DNA of 45,003 bases from Parasporobacterium sp. (lineage in GTDB: Bacteria; Bacillota; Clostridia; Lachnospirales; Lachnospiraceae), in the NCBI GenBank assembly GCA_021443845.1, contig JABUTA010000003.1, positions 23,887 through 68,889 of the forward strand. Direction: 5' to 3'. The notes under the pieces are model-generated. The model did no database searches, was not told the DNA's origin, and was given only the letters and a program-made list of their open reading frames with translations. Each line of letters starts with the position of its first letter. The stretch's first letter is position 1. Positions 26,673-34,154 of this stretch are shown here, piece after piece. A program made the translations under genes and the position numbers.

Positions 26673-27377
26673 TCAGTTCCAGCGTTTCCGTTCCAGCACT
26701 GCCGTGCTGAAAATACAGAACAATACTGCTGCACTGATAAAAAATACTATGTTTTTCAGTTCTATTATCCCCAGGGTAAATGGAGAATATCTCTCATTAA
26801 ATGAAATATATCCGAAGAATTTCTGAAGCAGGGGGCTTCCTGTTACATAGGATATACCGTCAACAAGCCTTAAGAAAAGGCTTACTGCAAAGCCCAGTAC
26901 CGCAGCTATCACCTGGCTTTCCGTAATTGAGGAAAGGAACAGGCATATGGCTATCTGGGCAAGTCCCAGAAGAAGCAGCCCGATAAAATTGCCCGTAACA
27001 CAGGGCCAGTCCACTTTTCCGTAAAATGATGCAATAACGGCTGCCAGAAGTGTTCCCGCTATGGCTATTATATATACACACACTGCTGACAGATATTTTC
27101 CGATAACGATCCCCGCTCCGGATACAGGTGCCGTCAGCAGGAGCTGGTCGGTCTTTGTTTTCTTTTCCTCGCTCATAAGCCTCATGGTAAGCACAGGAAT
27201 GATAAACAGAACAACTGAAAACAGCAGAGAAAACAGCTGCATGAAATCAGTTGTTCCCCCGTAAATATTATATGTATAGAAATAGTATCCTGTAAAAAAA
27301 TAAACAGCCGCAATGATCACGTATCCCAGAGGAGTATGAAAATATGCCCTGAATTCTCTTTTGAATATTGCCGACAT
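26673..27377 (-). CDS. ABC-2-type permease (GldF-like)
   Basis: A 234-residue membrane protein with about six helices, the N-terminal signature FKREFRAYFHTPLGYVI and the loop MSEEKKTKTDQLLLTAPVSG. These are the features of ABC-2 permeases related to GldF/NosY. Its start overlaps the ATPase stop by one base. It should form the membrane part of an ATP-driven exporter or mechanotransmission complex with the GldG-like protein. Confidence 0.82.
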   Translation of the reverse strand: MSAIFKREFRAYFHTPLGYVIIAAVYFFTGYYFYTYNIYGGTTDFMQLFSLLFSVVLFIIPVLTMRLMSEEKKTKTDQLLLTAPVSGAGIVIGKYLSAVCVYIIAIAGTLLAAVIASFYGKVDWPCVTGNFIGLLLLGLAQIAICLFLSSITESQVIAAVLGFAVSLFLRLVDGISYVTGSPLLQKFFGYISFNERYSPFTLGIIELKNIVFFISAAVLFCIFSTAVLERKRWN

Positions 27378-28375
27378 TATATTTTCCCCCCATGCTCCGC
27401 TGCCGGTTCAACACTTCCGAAGTGTTCTGTCCGGCTGTCCTGTCCCGTAAGATGGAGAAAGGTATTTTCAAGGGAAGTTTCCTTAAGGCTCATTTGCAGC
27501 AGCGGAATCCCTGCAGCTGCAAATGTCCTGAACACTTCTTCTCTTATATCCCTATCGCCATTACCTTTTAAAAGGTATTTTACGGTTCCTTCCTCCGGAT
27601 CCGGCAGCTGTGAAAACACTGATATGCATGAAAGGTTTTCCAGCACCTTTTCCGTTTCACTGTTTCCGGATCTGACACTTATAGTCAGCTCTCCGAGATT
27701 TACCGCCGCCCCGGTGAGCTGTTCAGGAGTGCCGTCTGCTGCTATCTTTCCGTCATGGATCACTATTATCCGGCTGCAGATTGACTGTATTTCTGACAGG
27801 ATGTGGGAGGAAACTATCACCGTGCTTTCTTTTCCGGAATCTCTTATAAGCTGACGTATCTCGATTATCTGGGAAGGATCCAGACCTACTGTAGGCTCAT
27901 CAAGTATCAGCACCCTGGGATTTCCTATAAGTGCCTGGGCAAATCCTACCCTCTGCTTATATCCCTTCGACAGGTTTCTGATCATTCTCCCGGATATTTC
28001 TCCGATGCCCACTTTTCTGCAGACATTTTCTATATGCTGCTTTCTTTCCTTCCTGTTTTTTGTGAAGCCCTTCAGATCGCACACAAAATTCAGATATTCG
28101 TCTATCTTCATATCCGAATAATAGGAAAATACTTCAGGCAGATACCCTATCAGCTTTTTAGCCTTATCAGGCTCCTTCACAAGATCAAAGCCGTCAACTG
28201 CAACGGTCCCTTCCGTAGGTGCCAGATAGCCTGTGATACAGTTCATGGTGGTACTTTTTCCGGCTCCGTTAAGCCCTAAAAGTCCCACTATTTCCCCGCT
28301 CTCTACGGTGAAATCAAGACCGTTTATCGCCGTCTTGTCTCCGTATTTTTTTACAAGATTTCTTACTTCTAACAA
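27377..28375 (-). CDS. ABC transporter ATPase (GldA-like)
   Basis: A 332-residue single ABC domain with Walker A GLNGAGKST, signature LSKGYKQR and Walker B VLILDEPTVGLDP, plus a C-terminal regulatory extension of about 110 residues. It matches ATPases of ABC-2 exporters. The start codon is TTG at 28375, with AGGAG about 7 nt upstream lying within the final codons of the isomerase gene; the isomerase stop at 28377 touches this start. This tight coupling places the exporter in the same operon as the sugar enzymes. Confidence 0.87.
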   Translation of the reverse strand: MLEVRNLVKKYGDKTAINGLDFTVESGEIVGLLGLNGAGKSTTMNCITGYLAPTEGTVAVDGFDLVKEPDKAKKLIGYLPEVFSYYSDMKIDEYLNFVCDLKGFTKNRKERKQHIENVCRKVGIGEISGRMIRNLSKGYKQRVGFAQALIGNPRVLILDEPTVGLDPSQIIEIRQLIRDSGKESTVIVSSHILSEIQSICSRIIVIHDGKIAADGTPEQLTGAAVNLGELTISVRSGNSETEKVLENLSCISVFSQLPDPEEGTVKYLLKGNGDRDIREEVFRTFAAAGIPLLQMSLKETSLENTFLHLTGQDSRTEHFGSVEPAAEHGGKI

Positions 28376-28376
28376 C

Positions 28377-29279
28377 TTAAACTCCTGCTTTTTTCAGTAT
28401 TCCGTCCACAAAGCCCTTTGCTCTGTTGATATCTCCCTCATCAAGGTGCTCGATTATCAGCGGAATGTTAGGATGATCCTTTGCCAGGAGTTTTACATAC
28501 AGTTCATAGTTCAGATCCCCGAGACCTGCCGCAGGCAGTTCAATGCTTCCGGAGCCTCTGAATGAATGGGATGCATCTGCATCTATATCCGCATGCTTTT
28601 CACCTGTGTCCACCGCTTTTTTAATGTCCTTTGCATGGGCTATCTTCATGAAGGGAGAAAGCCTTGCGAAAATGTCCTCGAGGGTTCCGTCTATATCTTT
28701 GAAATGCTCTTCGTCAAAATAGTTTGTAGGATCGCATAACAGCCCCAGGCCCTTTGTTCCCACTTCATCGAACATCCGCAGTACCTGGTCCACGCTGCCT
28801 ATAACATTGTTGACATAGTTTTCCACAATAAAGGTTGCCCCGTTGTCATAGGCATATGCCGCAATATCCTTTATTATTTTTATGGTGTCATCAAATACTG
28901 CCGGATCCGCATTCTTCTCGTGCCATACCCAGTCACTTTCAAGATTGTAGGTGCCTGTCTCACTTGCCACATATGGGCATCCCAGATCCCTTGCATACCT
29001 GATCATCATCTTCAGGTATTCAATATTCTCCTTACGTTTAACCGGGTCCGGATGGATGAAATTGGTATATGCCGATACTGCAATGACCGGCAGATTGGCA
29101 TCCCTGAACTTATCCCTTATCATATGGGCCTTTTCCGGTGTGAGCTTTTCCTTTGCCGCATCAAGGTCCTTGAAGGAAACATCCAGCTGAACACAGCTGA
29201 AATCCGATGCCTTGATGCGTTTTATGGTTTCATCAATACCGTATGGATAGTAACCTGTAAAAATTCCGGTGCTTATCAT
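28377..29279 (-). CDS. Sugar phosphate isomerase/epimerase-type TIM barrel (A)
   Basis: A 300-residue protein of the AP-endonuclease-2/xylose-isomerase-like TIM barrel family. Probable metal ligands are Glu in FIVENYVN, Asp in LLCDPTNYF, His in IAHAKDI and Glu in LIIEHLDEG. Relatives include IolE, IolI, hydroxypyruvate isomerase, 3-keto-glycoside-processing enzymes and tagatose epimerases. In this operon it is flanked by a Gfo/Idh dehydrogenase, so an oxidise-then-isomerise or eliminate sequence on a sugar is likely. GGAGGAG precedes ATG 29279. Confidence 0.8.
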   Translation of the reverse strand: MISTGIFTGYYPYGIDETIKRIKASDFSCVQLDVSFKDLDAAKEKLTPEKAHMIRDKFRDANLPVIAVSAYTNFIHPDPVKRKENIEYLKMMIRYARDLGCPYVASETGTYNLESDWVWHEKNADPAVFDDTIKIIKDIAAYAYDNGATFIVENYVNNVIGSVDQVLRMFDEVGTKGLGLLCDPTNYFDEEHFKDIDGTLEDIFARLSPFMKIAHAKDIKKAVDTGEKHADIDADASHSFRGSGSIELPAAGLGDLNYELYVKLLAKDHPNIPLIIEHLDEGDINRAKGFVDGILKKAGV

Positions 29280-29370
29280 AAATATCTCCTCCTGTTTCGC
29301 TCTGTAAATCCGGACCCGTCCTTGTTTCTGCCGCTGCTTTAATTGTCATACCGACCAGTACTATTGCAAG

Positions 29371-29467
29371 ATCGTCTGACTGCCTCCTGGGCAGGCATGC
29401 TTCCTTTATTCTGTTTGCAGCAGCCTGAGTTTATCTGTCCGCTGCCTGGACCGGCATGTTTCTTTTC
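29371..29467 (-). repeat. Two imperfect direct repeats between operon genes
   Basis: The 208-bp gap between the dehydrogenase stop and the isomerase start contains two roughly 35-bp similar units 59 bp apart, aligned on GGCATG at 29394 and 29453. Each unit can fold a short hairpin (TGCC with GGCA). The purpose is unknown. Confidence 0.45.
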
Positions 29468-29487
29468 TTATATCAGTCGGCACTGTC

Positions 29488-30603
29488 TCAGCCCTTTAAT
29501 ATTTCCTCAAGATATACGGTTCTTCTTTCCCTTATTGATTTATAACATGCCTCAACACATGCTATCGTTATAATATTATCTGCTGCCGAGATTTCCGGCT
29601 CTGTGTCCGTATCGATGGCGGTCATCAGGCCGGCCATAGTACCCTCAAATGCATCCGGGAACCATACCTTATCCCACTGCGGTTCTATCCACATATGAGG
29701 ATAGTTCTTTGATGTAAACCTTAAAGTGCTGGGCACAGGTTCCGGATAGTACGGCCAGCCGATAGTGCCCTCTGCCATTCCTTCCGTACCTTCCACTCTC
29801 CACTTAATATATATGTCCTTTTCACAGGGTTCTTCAGGCCAGGCCCATACATCATCAAGGCTTGTTGCCATAATACCATTTTTATACTGATAAGTGTATT
29901 GTGTAATTCCGTCCACATGGGAGAATTTTGATCTGGGGTCTGTCCTGCATACACAGGTGATGCTCTCCGGGTCTCCTAAAAGATATCTGAATATATCCAC
30001 ATGATGAATGCCCATTCCGAATATTTCCAGCTTGTCATATTCCGTAAGGAATGTCTGCCAGTGAGGTATGGCTCTCATCTCTATTGTTGCCAGAACAACT
30101 TCTCCCAGTTCATTCATATCCAGCAGCTTTTTCAGGGCTCTCATGGACTGGTCATAACGCATATTTGAGTTGACGGCTATTTTTTTGCCGTATTTTTCTC
30201 CCAGGGCTGCTATTTCCCGGGCACCTGCAATGTCCATGGCCAGAGGTTTCTGGCACAGAATACCTTTCAGATTGCCGTTCTTTACTGCCTCCCTTACGAT
30301 CTCAGGCTGCTGATCCGGCGGGTAGGCTATGTCTATAATGTCCAGTGACTCATCCTTTACCAGCTCCTGCCATGTCCCGTATACTCTGGAAATTCCATGG
30401 CGCCCGGCAGCCTCTGCCGCATGTCCTTCAGTTCTGGATGCAATGGCCACAGGGTTGAATCCTGCGTTTCTGTATGCAACCAGGTGGCAGTCCTTCATAA
30501 TAAACCCTGATCCGATACACCCGATCCTGTAATCTGTCTTCTGCGGCTTCACCGGCAGAACAGCCTCCTCAAGAATCCTTTTGATCTCATCTGCATTGTA
30601 CAT
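29488..30603 (-). CDS. Gfo/Idh/MocA-family oxidoreductase (A)
   Basis: A 371-residue NAD(P)-dependent dehydrogenase. The nucleotide-binding motif is RIGCIGSGFIMKDCHL, and the catalytic motif is QKPLAMD (a QKP variant of the usual EKP). The C-terminal domain is the beta-sheet substrate-binding half (for example MGIHHVDIFRYLLG, with the conserved His-x-x-Asp). It probably oxidises a sugar or glycoside. First gene of a seven-gene - strand operon that also carries the Gld-type ABC system. GGGAGG lies 6 nt before ATG 30603. Confidence 0.87.
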   Translation of the reverse strand: MYNADEIKRILEEAVLPVKPQKTDYRIGCIGSGFIMKDCHLVAYRNAGFNPVAIASRTEGHAAEAAGRHGISRVYGTWQELVKDESLDIIDIAYPPDQQPEIVREAVKNGNLKGILCQKPLAMDIAGAREIAALGEKYGKKIAVNSNMRYDQSMRALKKLLDMNELGEVVLATIEMRAIPHWQTFLTEYDKLEIFGMGIHHVDIFRYLLGDPESITCVCRTDPRSKFSHVDGITQYTYQYKNGIMATSLDDVWAWPEEPCEKDIYIKWRVEGTEGMAEGTIGWPYYPEPVPSTLRFTSKNYPHMWIEPQWDKVWFPDAFEGTMAGLMTAIDTDTEPEISAADNIITIACVEACYKSIRERRTVYLEEILKG

Positions 30604-30913
30604 GACAAACCTCCCATCTTATAGTTTTCAGTTCAAACTTCCCATACCTTCTGTGCATTCTTCACGATAACTCACCCTCATAGTGATAGAAATTTCCAAG
30701 TCCGTTGCTTAACCAGTCTGCCGATGATTGCCCACCCCCCACAGTGATGGGAATTTCCCGAGCTGAAAATTATCCCGAGATATGGGGAGTTCTGGCAAAT
30801 GCATCCGGCAGTTACTGATATTGATTGTTTTAAGTTAAAGTATCATATATACTGAAAATGTACAAACGTATATACAGAATCATGCTGTAAAATACGGCAG
30901 GAGGCATTTTATC
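30604..30913. other. 310-bp divergent promoter region of the sugar island
   Basis: It separates the - strand operon from the + strand isomerase/URO-D/ROK genes. It holds inverted and tandem copies of a roughly 60-bp element (annotated separately). Between 30830 and 30913 it is AT-rich with TATATAC repeats and a TGTAAAAT that could serve as a -10 for the + strand genes, but I see no convincing -35. Confidence 0.5.
30621..30795. repeat. Array of a ~60-bp element in both orientations
   Basis: A full copy lies on the - strand at about 30795-30732. A degenerate tandem copy lies about 61 bp further on (30700-30671), sharing AGTGATRGRAATTTCC in + strand reading. A partial + strand copy (ATAGTTTTCAGTTC then TTCCCA) is at 30621-30644. 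The full copy matches 33019-33078 at about 50 of 60 positions. Confidence 0.6.
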
Positions 30914-31780
30914 ATGTTTAAGATAGGAACTTTAGCTGACTGGTTCGGTGTCGGCATTATCGAAGGAATAAAAGAATCTGAAAAGTGCGGTGCCACAGGT
31001 GTACAGCTCTATGCAGCAGGTGAATTTGACCCCCGGACATGCTCTGAGGAATTCATCTGTAAAGTCAGGGACACTGCAGCTGAACATAACCAGCAGATCG
31101 TTGCCCTGTGCTGTGAACTGGGAGGATATGGTCTGGAAAAAGCCGAAGACAATCCGGAAAGGATCAGCTATCTGAAAAAATGCGCCGAAATGGCTATGAA
31201 GCTGGACTGCAGCATCCTCACAACCCATGCAGGAGTGATTCCTGAGGACACTGATGATCCGGTTTACCAGGACATGGTGAAAGCCGGCAGGGAAATCGGG
31301 TCTTTTCTGGCTCCCCTGGGACTGACCCTTGCCATAGAAACCGGTCCCGACAGCGCTTCTGCCCTGCGCCGCTATATTGATGACTGCGGCGAAGGCATCG
31401 GCGTCAACTTCGATCCTGCCAACTTTGTAATGGTAGGAGCTGATGACGAACTGAATGCTGTCCGTATACTGGCGGACAAGATAGTCCATACCCATGCAAA
31501 GGACGGAATAAACAATGTTAAAGTTGCTCCCGCTGATTTCTACCATAAATTTGCAGAGGGGGATCTTGATTGGCTTCAGAGCACCAACATCTGCACCGAG
31601 GCTCCCCTTGGAAAAGGAAGTGTACGCTGGGATGAATATCTTGCACTTCTTAATGAAACCGGATATGCCGGCTACCTTACCATTGAGCATGAAATAAAGG
31701 ACGGTGCTTCCGAAATATATGAAGCAGTGGAATTTCTGAAGGATAAATGCAGTAAACTGTTCGGGAAGCAGCAGACATAA
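30914..31780 (+). CDS. Sugar phosphate isomerase/epimerase-type TIM barrel (B)
   Basis: A 288-residue member of the xylose-isomerase-like TIM barrel family. Metal ligand candidates are Glu in LAIETGPDSAS, Asp in VNFDPANF, His in HTHAKDG and Glu in LTIEHE, so the site looks complete. It resembles 2-keto-inositol dehydratase/isomerase-type proteins and may act on a keto-sugar from one of the dehydrogenases. The two TIM barrels of the island are only distantly similar, implying different steps. GCAGGAGG precedes ATG 30914. It heads a + strand unit with the URO-D-like and ROK genes. Confidence 0.82.
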   Translation: MFKIGTLADWFGVGIIEGIKESEKCGATGVQLYAAGEFDPRTCSEEFICKVRDTAAEHNQQIVALCCELGGYGLEKAEDNPERISYLKKCAEMAMKLDCSILTTHAGVIPEDTDDPVYQDMVKAGREIGSFLAPLGLTLAIETGPDSASALRRYIDDCGEGIGVNFDPANFVMVGADDELNAVRILADKIVHTHAKDGINNVKVAPADFYHKFAEGDLDWLQSTNICTEAPLGKGSVRWDEYLALLNETGYAGYLTIEHEIKDGASEIYEAVEFLKDKCSKLFGKQQT

Positions 31781-31906
31781 TAAATACATCTGCCTGTTGA
31801 CGAAGGAATCCTGAAGCAGCGCAAAAAGTCCAAATCATACGGTTTAAATGAAAATCCGTCAGGAATGCGAAGCCTGTCGGGTTAAATAAGGCAAAGGAGA
31901 AAAAAT

Positions 31907-33013
31907 ATGAATTTTGAAAAAAGCAGATATGACTCCTTGGTTAGACTATTTGAAGACTGGTGGAACAAAGACCTTGACCGACCGATAATCCAGGTTACCC
32001 TGGAAAATTCCTCCGGTGAAGGGGGAGATTTTTTCGCATCCAATTACAGAAAAGTGATCCTGGATGCCATGTATGATTTTGACCTTCCCGTATCGGAAGT
32101 ACCGAAGATCATCGATAAAGCATATGACTGCGTGGAATATTACGGAGATGCCATCCCTGTTTTCTACATGCGTCCAACAGGTATTTTAGGCGGCTTCCTG
32201 GGACAGACCTACGGCATAGACCACAAGCAGGGAACCGTCTGGTTCAATAAGATGTGTCCTGAGCTTTCGCAGCTGAAGGACATTCAGCTGCAGCCCGACA
32301 ACCCGCTGCTGGTCAGAGCGCTGGAGATCACAAAATCAGTTCAGGAGTATTTTCAGGGACGGATTGCTGTAGGACTTCCCGACTTCGGCGGAGTCATGGA
32401 TATAGTATCCTCCATAAGAGATGCCAATCCTCTGCTTATGGAACTCTGCCTTGAGCCTGATGATGTCACTGATGCCTGTATGAATATCCACGAGCAGTTC
32501 AAAAAGGCTTATGGCATGTTCATGGATGTCATTGACGAAAACAGCATCCCGGGGTATACATGCTGGGCCACCATGCTTTCCAAAAAGCCCTACTTTGTTC
32601 TTCAGAATGATTTTTCGGCCATGATCAGTACGGATATGTACGATGAATTCTATCTTCCTATTCTTCAGGAGGAATGCCGGCTCATCCCCAGAACCATCTA
32701 TCATCTGGACGGTCCCGGTGCTGTGAGACATCTTGATTCCATACTGACTGTTCCCGAGCTTGACGGCGTCCAGTGGATAAATGGTGCCGGGGCACCAGGA
32801 CTGGACAAATGGCCTGATATTTATAAAAAAATCCATGCCGCCGGCAAGCTGTGCCAGGTATTCATAAACGGAAGTTCGGAGCTTTCCTATATCGATTATA
32901 TAGTTGATCTTTTAGGAACCGCAAAAGGCCTGTGCTTTATATGTTCAGGTCAGTCCCATGAGAAAGATGCTTTCGATAAATACCTGCAGAAGTATGGTGC
33001 CTGGAAACTGTAA
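31907..33013 (+). CDS. URO-D-fold protein (uroporphyrinogen decarboxylase / corrinoid methyltransferase superfamily)
   Basis: A 368-residue protein whose C-terminal half resembles the uroporphyrinogen decarboxylase-like TIM barrel (HLDGPGAVRHLDSIL, then ELDGVQWINGAGAPGLDKWP). Other parts are divergent (start LFEDWWNKDLDRPIIQVTLE). No haem biosynthesis genes and no corrinoid protein gene are nearby. The HLDG and WINGAGAPG stretches recall a class often found beside sugar ABC transporters and Gfo/Idh genes, whose reaction is unknown. A true HemE function is unlikely from this context. AAAGGAG precedes ATG 31907. Confidence 0.7.
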   Translation: MNFEKSRYDSLVRLFEDWWNKDLDRPIIQVTLENSSGEGGDFFASNYRKVILDAMYDFDLPVSEVPKIIDKAYDCVEYYGDAIPVFYMRPTGILGGFLGQTYGIDHKQGTVWFNKMCPELSQLKDIQLQPDNPLLVRALEITKSVQEYFQGRIAVGLPDFGGVMDIVSSIRDANPLLMELCLEPDDVTDACMNIHEQFKKAYGMFMDVIDENSIPGYTCWATMLSKKPYFVLQNDFSAMISTDMYDEFYLPILQEECRLIPRTIYHLDGPGAVRHLDSILTVPELDGVQWINGAGAPGLDKWPDIYKKIHAAGKLCQVFINGSSELSYIDYIVDLLGTAKGLCFICSGQSHEKDAFDKYLQKYGAWKL

Positions 33014-33018
33014 GATAA

Positions 33019-33078
33019 CCAGAACTTCCCAAACCTCAGGATAATTTTCAGTTCGGGAGATTCCCACGCTGTAAGGGT
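33019..33078 (+). repeat. Copy of the ~60-bp element before the ROK kinase gene
   Basis: Begins CCAGAACTTCCC and contains ATAATTTTCAGTTCGGGAG. It matches the inverted copy at 30732-30795 over about 60 bp and lies 50-110 bp before ATG 33128. Its GGGAGATTCCC core is a near-palindrome. It may be a regulator-binding site, a structured RNA leader or a small repeat. Confidence 0.55.
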
Positions 33079-33127
33079 TGAGTAGATAAAACCCGGTGAC
33101 GGCAGTGTCATAAAAAGGAGAAGAAAT

Positions 33128-34072
33128 ATGAAGTACAGAATAGGTGCAGATATAGGCGGTACCGGCATTAAGGTCGGTATAGTTGACGAAAACCATGCAA
33201 TAGTCAGAAGAACTTCTCTCAAAACCCCAGGGACCTTCGAAGAAAGCATGGAGGCCCTCAGAGATATGGTATCTGAACTGGCAGAACAGGTCGGCATAAA
33301 GGTTTCGGACCTTGCAAGTGTAGGTGTAGGTGCTCCCAGCACCGTGAATCCCAAAACCGGACGTCTGGTTTTTTCCAATAACACAAACTGGAAAGATGTT
33401 CCCATAATGGATGTGCTGAGGTCACTTTTCCCCATCCCGGTATATTTCGGCAATGACGCCGACTGTGCTGTCATAGGTGAAACTCTGGCAGGAGCAGCCA
33501 GAGGACGTAAACATGTATTGATGATAACTCTGGGCACGGGAGTCGGAGGCGGAATTATAATAGAGGGTAAGCTGTTCTGCGGCGGAGACCGACAGGGGGC
33601 TGAGATAGGTCATACTCCCCTGATTTATAACGGAAAGCAGTGCTCCTGCGGAATAAAGGGCTGTCTGGAAGCCTATGCTTCCGCAACAGCCCTTATAGAA
33701 CAGACTGCTGAAGCCATCAGTGCTCACCCGGAATCTGCCATGGCAGCCTGGGTAAAAGAGAACGGTGAAATTAACGGAAAAACTGCATTTGAATGTGCAA
33801 AGTCAGGTGATGAAACTGCCATAGCTGTCGTTGAGCAGTACACATCCTATGTTGCTGCCGGACTTGGAGGATTCATCAATACCTTCCGTCCCGATCTGAT
33901 CATTATCGGCGGCGGGGTTTCCCGGGCCGGGGATTATCTTCTGGACAAGATCAGGAGCCATCTGCCGGAATCAACATATGCTATTGACATACTGGGTGCT
34001 CCGGAGCTGAAAACAGCCATGCTGGGAAACGATGCCGGAATAATAGGGGCTGCATTTCTTGATCAGATGTAA
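33128..34072 (+). CDS. ROK-family sugar kinase
   Basis: A 314-residue protein with the N-terminal ATP phosphate loop DIGGTGIKVGIVD, the glycine-rich ITLGTGVGGGIIIEG, and the ROK zinc-binding signature CSCGIKGCLEAYAS. No DNA-binding N-terminus is present, so it is a kinase (glucokinase-like) and not a ROK repressor. Probable role: phosphorylation of the hexose released or imported by the sugar island. GGAGAAG precedes ATG 33128 and a strong terminator follows. Confidence 0.88.
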   Translation: MKYRIGADIGGTGIKVGIVDENHAIVRRTSLKTPGTFEESMEALRDMVSELAEQVGIKVSDLASVGVGAPSTVNPKTGRLVFSNNTNWKDVPIMDVLRSLFPIPVYFGNDADCAVIGETLAGAARGRKHVLMITLGTGVGGGIIIEGKLFCGGDRQGAEIGHTPLIYNGKQCSCGIKGCLEAYASATALIEQTAEAISAHPESAMAAWVKENGEINGKTAFECAKSGDETAIAVVEQYTSYVAAGLGGFINTFRPDLIIIGGGVSRAGDYLLDKIRSHLPESTYAIDILGAPELKTAMLGNDAGIIGAAFLDQM

Positions 34073-34090
34073 CTATATCGTTTGTACCAG

Positions 34091-34130
34091 AAAGTGCTCA
34101 CAGGATCTTTCCTGTGAGCACTTTTTTATT
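34091..34130 (+). terminator. Strong terminator after the ROK kinase
   Basis: A perfect 14-bp stem (34091-34104 with 34111-34124), six-base loop, followed by T-rich sequence on the + strand. The converging symporter gene ends at 34155 and its - strand transcript also meets a T tract here, so the element may be bidirectional. Confidence 0.88.
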
Positions 34131-34154
34131 TTTATCAGATATTTTAATGTCAGC

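Noticed and set aside
22591-30603. Assignment of the dehydrogenase/isomerase genes as a Dgp-type C-glycoside deglycosylase or an iol operon
   Set aside because: No DgpB-like small subunit and no IolB, IolC or IolD homologue is visible; the families are too broad to name the substrate.
30932-31789. 285-codon open frame antisense to isomerase B
   Set aside because: Isomerase B has complete metal ligands and a good ribosome binding site, whereas the antisense frame has neither motif nor start signal.
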